Source: Tranzscheliella williamsii
Taxonomy: Eukaryota > Basidiomycota > Ustilaginomycetes > Ustilaginales > Ustilaginaceae
DNA: 64,000 nucleotides
Reading direction: 5' to 3'
NCBI GenBank assembly: GCA_023212725.1
Contig: JALBYF010000035.1
Span: 62,001 to 126,000, forward strand
The position numbers and the translations under genes are program-made. Every line of letters starts with the position of its first letter. Position 1 is the first letter of the stretch. This document shows, piece after piece, positions 9,401 to 19,300 of this stretch. Below the pieces are notes generated by a model. It searched no databases, had not been told where the DNA came from, and saw only the letters and a program-made list of their open reading frames with translations.

Positions 9401-10584
9401 CCGCCGCGTCGCAGATGCAGGACCAGTGCAGTGTCGAGATTGTCCTTGGCTCGGGGTTTGCGTTTCGCGGCCGCGTGATGCACAACCGCGAGCGCGTGCT
9501 GCTGGAGCGCATCCTGGCGGACCGCTTCGAGTCGGCGGGCGCCAAGCGTCGCGCCAACAAGATCCTCGAGGACTGGCAGCAGAGGTTCGAGGTGGCGCCG
9601 CTGCACCATTCGTATATTGGCTCGGTGGGGCACCGCTTTGCGTCGTTTGGCGGGGCGGTGAGGTTGACGAAGCGGTGGTTGTCGAGCCAGATGCTGGCGC
9701 CGCCGGCGGTGCCCGAGGAGCTGGTCGAGTTGGTCTGCGCGGCCGCGTATCTGTCGCCCGAGGAGGGGGCGCCGGCGACGGCGGTGGCGGGGTTGCTGCG
9801 CGTTCTGCGGCTGCTGGCGCACTGGCGCTGGCGCGAGGAGCCGCTGCTGGTGCCGATCCAGGCGGTGATTGACGCGGCGGGCGCGCAGGACACCTACACC
9901 TTTCCCAGCGATAGGCGCGCCGAGGTGGAGAGCCACTTCAGTGCGGCGCGCGCCAGCGATCCCTCGCTCACCCACCGCGCCTGGTTCGTCGCCACCGAGA
10001 CCGACGTCCACGGCACCGCATTCGGCCGTGACGCCCCCGTCGGCGGCGTTGCAGACGCGGTCCAGAAGCTCGCGCGCGCCGCGCTCGGTCTGCTCCACTC
10101 CGCCACCGCGCGCACCCCCCCCGTCGCCGCCCTCTTCACCCCCGCGCTGGCACACTACGACTTTGTCATTCACCTCCGCCCGCAGGTCCTCCCGCGCTAC
10201 GCCGAAAACATCGCCCCCGACCCCGCCGTCTGGGACCCGCACAGGCCCAAATTCGCCAACCTGGCCACCCCTACCCCCCCCCCCCCCCCCTCGGCGCTCG
10301 GCCCCGCACCCAAACCGGGCTTCGACCCCGCAGAGCAGTTCGTCACCCTGCTCGGCACACTCTACAGCGACTCGTTCCGGCTGTTCTACGACCGCCACGG
10401 CGGCACGCTGATCGGCGGCCTCTTCAACCCCGCCCTCGCCCGCCCGCGCGCCTTCAAGGTCGCCCTCGGCTTCAACTCGGCCCCCACCACCAACGCCCAC
10501 GTCGCCCTCAACCCCGCCGCGCTCGCAGCCGAAATCGAGCGCCTCGGCCACGGCCTCGTCGACAAAGTCGTCCTCCAGAACTAG
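6499..10584 (+). CDS. UTP22: U3 snoRNP / pre-rRNA processing protein Utp22 (Nrap family)
   Basis: This single-exon gene encodes 1361 residues, close to the roughly 1150-1250 typical for Utp22/Nrap plus an acidic N-terminal extension. Residues 1-150 are low-complexity with long Asp/Glu runs, common in nucleolar proteins. The Nrap signature follows: KTAGELF-like KETGELFKNNVFKLKVEEMMPELR, then GSWPLKSTAKRPEGTDTDVAVVMP (the nucleotidyltransferase-like fold), FRYFHKKAFYLAALAHAI, and a C-terminal block with FVTLLGTLYSDSFRLFYDRHGGTLIGGLFNP. Utp22 works in the nucleolus in the UTP-C complex with Rrp7 and CK2 during assembly of the small-subunit processome. A run of about 17 C residues at 10274-10290 encodes a proline tract near the C-terminus. 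Third-position composition alternates between G-rich and C-rich blocks. Confidence 0.93.
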   Translation: MPGVKRKAAAVTAHAAASAMSRTKPARSAPSSKKRLPSPSDDDDSDNNDEFDDGEDLLASAITGTGSAALADDDDDDEDDDDGILDSTQDDSDAMDGEEEEDDSLEEGDSELQADELLDDDEAEEDASENGDHVEVMSDEDMDGGFEDLEGGDRAADDEGAAPQASTSTAASAGKKPPKSALYAIPTNAEVQGLKETGELFKNNVFKLKVEEMMPELRPAYSKANALELVLRRLHQLFQVLPSLSPAPAGEAIQNFQKRCQRQIQIPFPDPAPRPDAQYKLAFEKPAGMHLVGSWPLKSTAKRPEGTDTDVAVVMPSSLFQEKDYINFRYFHKKAFYLAALAHAISTSADAHGIQLGVTASFSLIDADPRRPILVLTPVHDKSETDFSKLKSTIRIHPSIETDLFKPARLGPLRSNVRVGAASAVEPAPTPRYNTAILADSLHLPHLVYLHATAQACPAFADACLLLKTWAFQRGFGSGARTHKRMGGLTLRRQVAGTGSVRFLLTMVLAHLLHGDEKQPGAKRDPTAARSKLAHGFSSYQLFRGVMDWLAKHDFASHPVYMKPMPTAGLVSRSDKLPRADFAAAFQRVLVDPSGTVNLLAFLPTGSVDLLQYEAKRTFAMLNDPTSDHFDALFLQDRTAAPFTFDEVARLDLPLTSKRRRPSPDAEAESGSVDGSASSALLKADFGTAFQATLAQISSTASQALVGRAKLVALLHASSGGLLSPWSLDAARPAPLTEAEIGMVLDGEQAWRMVEHGPSSQDADKAQAFREFWGKMSELRRFKDGRVLESVVWPVTTQVSRWAIPRRIVSYVLYRHHAIHESQISFVGAPFDALLSVDGALARQAHLVSVDDKGFALVQAAFDQLARDLRALESLPLSLISVAPASPGLRATSTFVPAPLNLAQLGKSVPDTASYLPVHEIILTFEGSGKWPNELAAIQAMKAALLERMCAEITNKIEGARACVVFHPAASQMQDQCSVEIVLGSGFAFRGRVMHNRERVLLERILADRFESAGAKRRANKILEDWQQRFEVAPLHHSYIGSVGHRFASFGGAVRLTKRWLSSQMLAPPAVPEELVELVCAAAYLSPEEGAPATAVAGLLRVLRLLAHWRWREEPLLVPIQAVIDAAGAQDTYTFPSDRRAEVESHFSAARASDPSLTHRAWFVATETDVHGTAFGRDAPVGGVADAVQKLARAALGLLHSATARTPPVAALFTPALAHYDFVIHLRPQVLPRYAENIAPDPAVWDPHRPKFANLATPTPPPPPSALGPAPKPGFDPAEQFVTLLGTLYSDSFRLFYDRHGGTLIGGLFNPALARPRAFKVALGFNSAPTTNAHVALNPAALAAEIERLGHGLVDKVVLQN

Positions 10585-10977
10585 CCTCCAGAAGTAGCTC
10601 CAGACCTAGCCTTCAAAACTAGCGCTGTATTGACCACGCAGTCTTCTGTAACCCCCGCTCGCCACACTCGAATCACCCTCACCGCGGCACATACTGCTTG
10701 CTCACTCGTGACCGCCTGCCAAGCACTGTGAGCGTGTCTCTGCCGGTAGCGCAAGGTGGGTGGCGTCGGCGCGACTGTATCGTGCGAGAAGGGGTGGCGT
10801 TCGGTCGGCAGCTTGCGCGGCTGCCTCCACACTGCCAACTGTCCAATCTGCGAGAGCGAGAGAATAAAGCTGAGCGACTGCGGGGCGACATGCCTGCGTC
10901 CGCCAACCACGAGCTTGCAGCGCAGAGGGCTCAGCACGGGCTCGAGACCACGGACACGCACGCCACTTTCAGCAACG
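10585..10977. other. Intergenic, 393 bp
   Basis: This holds the 3' end of utp22 and the 5' region of the PI31-like gene. The open frame upstream of 10978 begins at a non-ATG codon and is not taken as coding. Nothing else is seen. Confidence 0.4.
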
Positions 10978-11916
10978 ATGAGCGGCGAGGTGGATGCGGA
11001 CGCGCGCGCGCTGCTGGGCGAGCTGGCGTTGGTGCTGCCGCAGGGGGGGAGGTTGGAGAGCGAGATGGATGCGGTGGCTGCGCTGGTGCACGCGCTGGCG
11101 ACGCGCGAGGGGCTGCAGCTGGTGGGCGAGGGGGGGCGCGAGGGGAAGGTGCTGCGGGCGGGGTGGAATGCGGGTGGGCCGGAGCACTATGTGCTGCGGT
11201 ACGGCGATGCGGAGGGGGGGGAGTATGAGGTCAAGGTGGTGAAGCTGGGGGAGCGGGCGGTGGTGCATGGGGTGGCGCGCGGGGGCTCGCGCACGGGCAC
11301 GCTCGAGGTGGTGGTGGCCGACTATGTCGAGGCGGGGGAGTACCCGCGCGGGGGCGAGGTGGCGGTGGCGGCTGCGTTTGGCGGTGCAGCGCGCGTGCGT
11401 GCCTTCGCCGACGCCGTGCGCGCACAGGTCTTCTCGGCGCTGCGGCCGGACCGGCGCGACGCTGACCAGCGCGACGCCGACCAGCGCGGCACCGACGATG
11501 CTGCCGGCCGCGCGCAGCAGCACGCGCCGTCCGCCGCGCGCGAGTACCCCGCGGCACCCGCACCGCCCTTCCGCCATCCAGCCACCATCGGCGACCGCGA
11601 CCTCGACCCGCTCGCCGGCACCCCCCTCGCCCTCCCCCCCCGCTTCGGCGGCAGCGCCTCCGCCCCACCCCCCCTCTTCCCCGACTCCGGCGGCGGCATG
11701 CTCGTCGGCCCAGACCACCCGCTCTTCCGCGACCGCTTCCACCCGCCCCAACCGCCCCCCTCCCACCCGCCGGGCGCCCGCTTCGACCCCGTCTTTCCCC
11801 CCACCCCCGGCCCGCGCTTCCCCGGCACCGGCGGCCCGCGCCCCCACCACCCCAACGCCGACCCCGACTGGGACGACCTCGCTCCCCCCGGCCCCAGTAG
11901 CCACTGGTACACCTAA
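10978..11916 (+). CDS. PI31-type proteasome regulator (PSMF1/Fub1 family)
   Basis: The 312-residue product has a two-part PI31 layout. The N-terminal 150 residues fit the FP (Fbxo7/PI31) dimerisation domain (LVHALATREGLQLVGEG, WNAGGPEHYVLRYGD, KVVKLGERAVVHGVA). The Pro/Gly/Arg-rich C-terminus carries the PI31 signature (GDRDLDPLAGTPLALPPRFGG, GGGMLVGPDHPLFRDRF, GARFDPVFPPTPGPR, NADPDWDDLAPPG). PI31 proteins bind the 20S proteasome; the fungal member Fub1 inhibits its active sites. The last three residues are Trp-Tyr-Thr, matching the hydrophobic-Tyr-X motif used to dock on the 20S alpha ring. The start is the ATG at 10978. The first half of the coding strand is strongly G-rich and the second half strongly C-rich. 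Confidence 0.88.
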   Translation: MSGEVDADARALLGELALVLPQGGRLESEMDAVAALVHALATREGLQLVGEGGREGKVLRAGWNAGGPEHYVLRYGDAEGGEYEVKVVKLGERAVVHGVARGGSRTGTLEVVVADYVEAGEYPRGGEVAVAAAFGGAARVRAFADAVRAQVFSALRPDRRDADQRDADQRGTDDAAGRAQQHAPSAAREYPAAPAPPFRHPATIGDRDLDPLAGTPLALPPRFGGSASAPPPLFPDSGGGMLVGPDHPLFRDRFHPPQPPPSHPPGARFDPVFPPTPGPRFPGTGGPRPHHPNADPDWDDLAPPGPSSHWYT

Positions 11917-11924
11917 CCCAACCC

Positions 11925-11938
11925 CCCCCCCCCCCCCT
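11925..11938 (+). repeat. Poly-C tract
   Basis: A run of C residues, broken only at its edges, lies just after the PI31 stop codon between the convergent PI31 and beta-COP genes. Exact length is uncertain because such runs are prone to sequencing error. Confidence 0.6.
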
Positions 11939-12080
11939 TTTCATCGCCACCATGATCCCAGTGCACTCCCACTCACACAGATGCAATGACGCACCGACAG
12001 ACAGCGCACAGACGCAGAGGAGCAGAGACGCGGGGAAGGCGCAGCGCACAGACACAGAGGAGGCGAACGGCATTGCAGGT

Positions 12081-15000
12081 TTACTGGGGGGCGGCCTTCT
12101 GTGCGAGGGTGATCTTGTCGCCGAGGCTGAGGGCGATGCCCTGGGTCTTGGAGCGGATGCGGACGTGGCCCTGGATGGTGGCGTCCGGGAGGAGCTCGAT
12201 GCTGAGGTTGGCGAGTGCGTCTTCACCAAAGAGGGAGCGGGCGTAGAGGTTGGCCGACAGGAAGCCGCACTCGCCCGCGAGGCTGGCGTCGGGGGTCAGA
12301 CAGGCCATGTTGGTCGACTTGAGGATGTGGGCGAGATAGTCGCGCAGGGCAGGGATGTGCGTGTTGACATTGACCTTGTTTTCCCACTCGAACTCGGTCC
12401 ACATGGCGCGGAACTGCGCCTCGTTGCAGTACGCCGGGCTGATGTAGTCCATAATGTCAATATGGATGTCGTTGAGGACAACGCACTTGGCGTCACCGGC
12501 GCTCTGCGTGCCCGTCCCTGCGGCGCCCTCGTAGATGATATTGCCAAAGATCACGCCGGTCTCGGTCGACGAGACCTTGATGGTCGCCTTGATCGACTGG
12601 TACGAGTACGGCGCCAGCGTGTACGACGACGGCCGCTCCACCAGCTTCAGATCGCCCAGCGTCGCAAACTCGATCGACAGATTCTGCAGCGTCTCGCCGG
12701 TCTGGTTGACCACCAGCACATCCAGCAGAATATCAAACTGGTGCACGTTGACATACGCCTCGGCATAGACAGGGTCCGAGAAGCCGGTCAGCTGCACGAC
12801 CCGCGCCAGCTTGCTGATAAAGTCGTCCTTGGCCGCCTCGGACGCCCCCGTCGCCTGGGTCAGTTCGCGCTCGTACTCCTCCGCTGCATCCTCCGCCGCC
12901 TTGCGCGAGAATTGCCGGAACGAGAGCAGATCGTCCGGCTGCACCTTGACCACCTTGGTCTCCTTGGCCAGCTTCTCGGCCGCCTTGGCCTGCTCCGCCT
13001 CCACCATCTTGGTGTAGGCCGCCTTGGTGTCGTGCAGAAAGACCTGCCTGGCCTCCTGGCTCTCCGCCTCCGCTTCCTCGACCGAAGACGCCAGCGTCTC
13101 GACGCACGACATGATCCGCTCCGTCGAGTCCTCGTCGATCGGCACAGCGGCAAACTTGGATTGCCCTACACGCACGATGCTCGTCATCATCAGCATCGAC
13201 TCGGCACGCAGGCTATTCTTGGCCGACACGTCCGACGACAGCTGGCTGAATCGCAACACCAGCTTGGTGAGCGTAGACGCCAGCACGGTGCCCGTGTAAA
13301 AGTCGCCGAGCAGAATCAACGAGCGCAGCGGCGGCTTTGAGGCGTTCTTGACCGCCTCCAGTCGCGCCGTCTGGTTGGCTTCCGAGCTAAAGGCCGTCTC
13401 GGTAGCGTAGGTGCCATCGGCACGCACCCGGTTTGCCGACGATGCTTTGGGCGCTGCCGACGACAAGGCGGCTTGCTCGGCCTCCTTGGTACCGTCCACG
13501 TCGCCGGTCGAGGCTTCCAGCAGTCGCTCTTCCGCCGCCAGAATCGGCACCTCGCCAATGACTTTGCGGATCTGCTGCATCGCCTCTTTGATGTCTTCGA
13601 TGCTGGCGCAGTACTCTCCCACAATCCAGAGCGCACCACGGAAGACCTTGCCGGACTTGATGTCGGTAATGGTGCGCAGCAGCTTGTCGACAATCGACGA
13701 ACGCAGATCCGGGAACTTCTCCACCACCTCTCGCACAAAGGCGATCACATCCACCGCCGACGGGTTGCTGGAATCGCCGAGGAATTCCATCAGGACATGC
13801 ACCACGTTGCTGGCCACCTCGGAAAATTTAATGGCGCAAGTGTGGATGGACTGGATCAGCAGCTGGCGGTATTCCAGATTCTTGTCCTGCGCCTGCGACC
13901 CCTCGACGGTTTTCATCAGCTCTTTCTTGAGCAGTAGCACCACCTCTTCGATATTCCTGCTGGAGACCATCTCGAGTGCAATGCGCAGCGCCTTGCGACG
14001 GACATCCATGTCCGGACTGCTGAGAACGCGAAGCAGATCCATCACAAGCGGGTCGATGACATGCTCGTGCTTGGACCGCAGGGCATCGAGGCGGTCGAGC
14101 ACGATGAGTTTGACGTTGTTATCGCTCTCCTTGACAATGAGCTCGATCAGCGCGCTGGCGGTCGCTTTGACGGCAACCGTGTTCTGCGTCAGGGTAGTCA
14201 GCGTAGTGGCCGCCTCGTACTTGACCGAGTGGCTGGGAGCACTGAGAAGCTCGGAAACGGCGCGGATGTACTTGGCACGGTGGGGCGATTCGCCACGGCA
14301 ATCTTTGCGGATGAGCTCGATGATGGCGAGCTGCATCAGCTCGTCCTGAACCGCAATCTGGTCACCGAGCCCGAGGAAGTACTGCACGGCGCGCTCCTGG
14401 GCAATATGACAGAGGAGGACAAAGGCATTGCGCTTGCACGTCGTGTCGGCCTCGGCGGCCAAGAAGGTCTCCATCAGCTCGGGCGCATCCACAATCAGAT
14501 TCTCGTTGTGTTGATAGACGGCGTATACGCAGAAAACGGCATTCTTTCGGACATAGCTATGTCTATGTTCTAGGCACTGTCGGATAGTTGGGATCAGAGG
14601 CTCGAGGAGCTCTGGCTCCTTGATCTTTTGCAGGAAGCGCAGAGTGGATCCTCGGATGTATTCGTTGGGGTGCTGAAGATCATTCCGGATGGCATTGCTG
14701 TAACGTAGCGGGAAAGGGGGCCGTCAGCACTGTTTCCTGCCTTCCGAAAGAGCGTCCGCTGGGGAATGTCAGCAGGTGTACTTACCAGACGAGGATCATC
14801 TCCTGCTTGAGGTTGCCTTTATCATCGAGCTTTGGGCAGACCTCCCAGTAAAAGTGGAGCATCTTCTTGAGCTGCTTGTTTCGACTCGGCAAGACATATT
14901 GGATGATGGGCATGAGCAAGTTTGGCTGAGGCGAACCGTTGAGGGTCGAGACGATGATGCTGCGAAGCGTCTCGAGCTTCACCTCGTCAGTGCCGCGCTG

Positions 15001-15096
15001 GAGGTTGGTGCGCAGGTCCTGGGTGGAGAGCTCTGTGCCATCGCTGCTCGGGTCGGATGCCACCACCGTATATGCAACAGCTTCGGACGACGCCAT
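12081..15096 (-). CDS. SEC26: Coatomer subunit beta (beta-COP, Sec26)
   Basis: Two exons, 15096-14786 and 14697-12081, splice (GTAAGT donor, TTACAG acceptor) to read [59 protein letters not shown], the most conserved part of beta-COP. The total is 975 residues, matching the family (about 950-970). The N-terminal two thirds are adaptin-like HEAT helices; the C-terminal third is the beta appendage region (VLVVNQTGETLQNLSIEFATLGDLKLVERP, NIIYEG, CVVLNDIHIDIMDYISPA). Beta-COP is part of the COPI coat that returns cargo from the Golgi to the ER and binds p24 tails such as that of Erv25, also encoded in this window. The ATG at 15096 opens the conserved ASSEAVAYTVV N-terminus. Confidence 0.95.
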
Positions 15097-15856
15097 GATG
15101 AGCCGATGTAGTTCACCACGTGCAGCTATATGGATCGACAAGAGTAGCCGGTCTCGACCTATGAATCGTCGTTGGCCTCGGCGATGTCAGACCGAAGCCT
15201 CTGAATCGCAGGTCGGAATGGCAGCTGCAACAGCGGTGTAGAAGAGGGCAACACGCAAGCGGCGACGTCGAGACGAACGATGCCAATCGGTCAAGACAGA
15301 TACAATCGCGAGAATGTGTGGATGGCGATGACAAGGACAAGGATGAGGTGTCGCACTCTGATCTTCTCAATAATACGGCCAACTCAACACTCACACTCAC
15401 AACCCTTTCTGCCGCTCAACTGACAGCTGTGCGTTCCACCGCTCGGATCACTCTGATCTCTTCTCTGCAATTGCCTTTTGACTTCCTTTACAACCTCAAT
15501 TGATGCAGCAGACAGCCTGCATCTGGATTCAAACGCTTGGACATTCAGATTGAATTCCAGGTTGATTCGCACGACAAAACACTCCTGACTTCGGAATCTA
15601 AGATCGTGTTTGCGCGCAGGAGACACCAGGAATTCCAGTTTGTTTGCACCGCGACTGCAGCCATCTTCCGAACGGCCTGGCTTGTCAAGCTAGGCAGAAA
15701 GCAGACCGTTTGGACTACACAAGCGAAGGTGCGGTGTGGATGGAATGTGCCTACGGCCGAGCCTAGAAAACGTTGGAGTCGCGATAAGGTGTCGACACGA
15801 GAGCGGCATCTCAAGCATGAACGTGTAGACAAACACCCCCAGTCTCTGCATGCTAC
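15097..15856. other. Intergenic, 760 bp
   Basis: This is the beta-COP 5' flank and the upstream flank of the first tRNA-Ser. Short ORFs are present but overlap in both strands and have no recognisable family. Nothing else is seen. Confidence 0.4.
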
Positions 15857-15956
15857 GACGCTTTGGTGGAGTGGTTAACACGTATCCCTGCTACATATCT
15901 CCGGATTGTCCAGGATATCCTCTCTGAGGGCGCGAGTTCGAATCTCGCAGGCGTCT
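15857..15956 (+). tRNA. tRNA-Ser(GCU), intron-containing, copy 1
   Basis: The cloverleaf folds by eye. The acceptor GACGCTT pairs with AGGCGTC. T8 and G9 precede a GTG/CAC D stem with the class II loop GAGTGGTTAA. The anticodon stem is TATCC/GGATA, and the T arm is GCGAG TTCGAAT CTCGC. A long variable arm (CCTC-TCT-GAGG) marks a Ser or Leu tRNA. The loop reads CT-GCT-A before an 18-nt intron at 15894-15911 in the canonical position after base 37, giving anticodon GCU (serine AGC/AGU codons). The encoded discriminator position is T, unusual for Ser, followed by a T run that serves as Pol III terminator. An identical copy lies at 31208. Confidence 0.9.
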
Positions 15957-15960
15957 TTTT
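15956..15960 (+). terminator. Pol III T-run terminator of tRNA-Ser copy 1
   Basis: Five consecutive T residues directly follow the acceptor stem. A second copy of the flanking segment TCTTTTTGCCCGATCT occurs 34 bp downstream (15954-15969 and 15988-16003). Confidence 0.6.
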
Positions 15961-16304
15961 GCCCGATCTGAGTTTTGATCCAGCGAATCTTTTTGCCCGA
16001 TCTAGGTGCCCAACCCGTCCAATCTGCTCGATGTGGAGGTCGGAGGCACGACACACCTCTCCCACTCCTATTCACTTTCTGGTTCCTCGTTGCTTCCGTT
16101 TCCTGATCACCCACCATCGCCTCTTCTCCTAACCGTGCCGTTGAACCGCTTTCACACACGCAAACGGTCTCGCCGTGTTTCAACAGCTGCCTCCTTGCGC
16201 AGCCGTAGTAGACCTCGAATGGCCGGCGGTTCGGCGTTATAGATCACCTCGGCATACTGCCCCAGCCTTGGTGCTCCCAGCCCGTGCTCTGACCTGCTAC
16301 CACC
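15957..16304. other. tRNA 3' flank and CSC1-like promoter, 348 bp
   Basis: The first 115 bp or so (to about 16073) are related to the sequence following the second tRNA-Ser copy. The rest is pyrimidine-rich leader before the CSC1-like ATG. No TATA box is obvious. Confidence 0.5.
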
Positions 16305-19300
16305 ATGGCTTCACAGATCCCATTGTCTATCTTTCCCTTCGAGGAGGTTGCGTCCATGGCCTTTCCCGGCAGTACAGCCGCTGATGCATCATCCCGCGAT
16401 CGCCCAGGCGGTCCGCTGCCGTACCAACGCGAGTTTCAAGGGCCCTGGTTCTCTCAGCAGGTCTCCTTGTCCATTTTCATCGGCCTCTTGTCCTTCTTTG
16501 CCTTCCTTCTACTACGACGCCGCAATCCCGCCTTGTTTGCGCCCCGGACCAAGCTCAAGGGTTTCTCTCCCCTCGATGATGGCCTTGACTCTGGTTACTT
16601 TGGCTGGATCTGGCCGACGATCAGGACAGAAGAGGTGCGCATCCTGCAGGCCGTTGGCTTAGATGCCGCTATCCTTCTCAGCTTCCTCAAAATGGGCTTT
16701 TGGCTCTTTTTCACCCTCAGCTGCTGGAGCATCGTGGTCCTGATGCCCGTCAACTACTGGCAGAACGGCGTTCTGGACGGTGTCAGTCCTGCTGAGGATC
16801 GAGAAAATGCGAGCGATCCAGCTAGAAACGCGACCGTGACGGGTGTATGGGCAGAGGTGCTCTTACAAGCCACCAACAGGAAGCATGGCGCGCCGAACGA
16901 CCCTCTGCCTCAGTTGCCCCTGCCTTCCAAGCCGCCCCAAACACAGCTCTATCACGCTACACATCTCCTATCAACCTACCTCTTTACCATCATCGCCCTC
17001 AGGGCCATCTGGAAGAACTACCAAAAGTTCGTCCGGTCTAGGCAGCTGTATATCCTCGAAATCCTGGACTCCATTCCCGCCCGGACGGTCGAGATACGCG
17101 CCTTGCCCGAGCATCTGCGCGATGAGAAGGCGCTGGCCGAGTACTTTGAAGCCATGGACATGGCCGTCGAGTCCACAGCAGTTGTACGCAAGACCGAAGG
17201 CCTCTCCAAACTGCTCACACAGCGCGCCAATGCGCTCAACCGTCTGGAGCAGACCTGGGTCAAATGGCTTGGCAATCCTACCGAGGCAGAGGGCTACGAT
17301 CCGGAAAAGATCATGCTGCTAGCCGCCAGTACACAGCATGAAGATCTGCTCGACGTTTCGACCTCCGACGAGTCCCAGCAGCGCCCAGATGAAAACAGCC
17401 AGTTGCTCTCCTCCAGCCCTGCCATTGCGCTTTCAGGCGCCGATACTATCCGCACAAACAAACCTCGCCCGACGATGCGCAAACAGTGGTTCAACCCGTT
17501 CAGCGAAAAGGTGGATGCGCTCACCGAGCTCACCAGGCAGTTCAACGCCGTTGACAAGGCCGTCCGGAGGCGGCGTAAGGTAGCCCGCTTCGCCGGCGGC
17601 AGCGTCGGCTTTGTCACCTTTGAAAGCGCAGCCAGCGCCCAGATCGCCGCCCAGACCGTCCACTACCCTATCCCCGCCTATTGCGCTACAAGTATGGCGC
17701 CGGAGCCAAGGGACATCATCTGGAGCAACATTGATCTGAGCAACAACGACAGGCGGGTCCGTCAGATACTGGTCTCCATCTTTATCGTTGCCATCCTTAT
17801 CTTCTACATCCCCCCTCTCGTTTTTCTTGCTAGCTTGGTCTCCCCAGGTGCTATCCAAAAGTATCTACCGTGGCTAGATCGGCTGCTGGACAGCGACCAG
17901 CGGCTCAGAGCGCTGGTCCAGAACAATCTGCCATCCCTCGTGGTCATTGCCTTCAACGCTCTTCTTCCGCTGGTCTTGGAGTACAGCTCCTACCTCCAGG
18001 GCCTCAAGGCGCGCAGCTTTGTCGAATACAGCCTGCTCAAAAAGTACTACCTCTTCTTGATGGTCTCTGTGGTCTTCATCTTTCTCATCGCCACTACTGC
18101 CTGGGGCGTTCTTCAAGAACTCGCTGAAAATCCAATGCGGGTCATCGACAAGTTTGCCGCTTCTCTGCCCAAGGCGCGCTTCTTCTCCCTCTCCTATGTC
18201 ATACTTCAGGGCGTTGCTCTACAGCCGCTACAGCTGCTTCAACTCCCGACGCTCATCGTCCGTGGCTTGTATCGGGTCTTTTTCACCCGGACGCCGCGGG
18301 AGTTCGCCGAGCTCAATGCACCTCCCACCCTCGCCATGGGCAACATCTACCCGCAGGCGCTGCTTATCTTTACGCTCTCCATCCTCTACTCGATCGTCTC
18401 TCCGCTCATCGTCATCTTCGGCGCCATCTATTTCGGTATTGCCTATGTGGTGAACAAGTACAAGCTCCTCTACGTCTTTTACAAGCCCTACGAGAGCCAA
18501 GGCCAGGCGTGGCCGATTTCAGCGTCGCGATGCATTTGGGCTCTGGTCCTCTTCCATATCTTCCAGTTCTCGCTGTTCAGCGTTCGCAAGCAGCTTTTGA
18601 TGTCGACCTTGATGTTTCCCTTGCTCATCTTCACTCTCTGGTTTGCACAGCATCTGGAAGCCACCTTTGGCCCGCTGACGCAACATGTCAACCTCAGCAG
18701 TATCATGGAGGTGCTGAAGGAGACCAGTGGCGGTCCGGCCATCGCTGAGCTAGCACGGAACGGCGCACCGGCTGCGACTGCTGCCGAGGGGGGGCGGGGT
18801 CCGGAGGGAGAGAACCAAGTGAGCAGCGGTGCGGCGACGCCGCCGGGGGGTCGGGCGCTGCTTTCGCTGGACCCGTCGCACAAGGTGGATGCCAAGTACA
18901 CGCAGCTTGCGCTGAAGCGATACAGCGCGGACCAGGAGGACGACACGCTGTTTGTGGCGCAGCGGGATGCCAAGACCGACTACCGCGAGCCGCCGGGGGC
19001 GGGCTACTACCATGGTGTGCTGAATACGGGTCGGCGGCGGTACGGCCATCCTGCGATTACGGGCATTCTGCCCGAGTTGTGGCTGCCGATTCCGGCGGAG
19101 CGGGGTGGAGAGCAGGATGGCGCGGACGAGCTAGAGGCGCAGAGCGGGGCGCCGGTCGGGTCGGCGCGCGCCGCCGCACGCACCCGCGCCCGCGCACTCT
19201 CCCGCGCCGAACCCCTCATCCTCAGCCTCCGCAAGCGCAAGAGCAGCCTCCTCCCCCGCCCACCAGTCTCCCCCACCACCTCCTCTCACACCCAGCACAC

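Larger units (their letters stand above)
15857..16073 (+). repeat. Duplicated tRNA-Ser locus, copy 1
   Basis: The tRNA sequence, its intron and a diverged 3' flank recur at 31208-31416. Shared flank landmarks are the TTTTTGCCCGATCTGA start, GATCCAGC, a second GCCCGATC, CCAATCTGCTCGATGTGGA and a final CACTCCTATT. Upstream sequences are unrelated. Confidence 0.8.
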
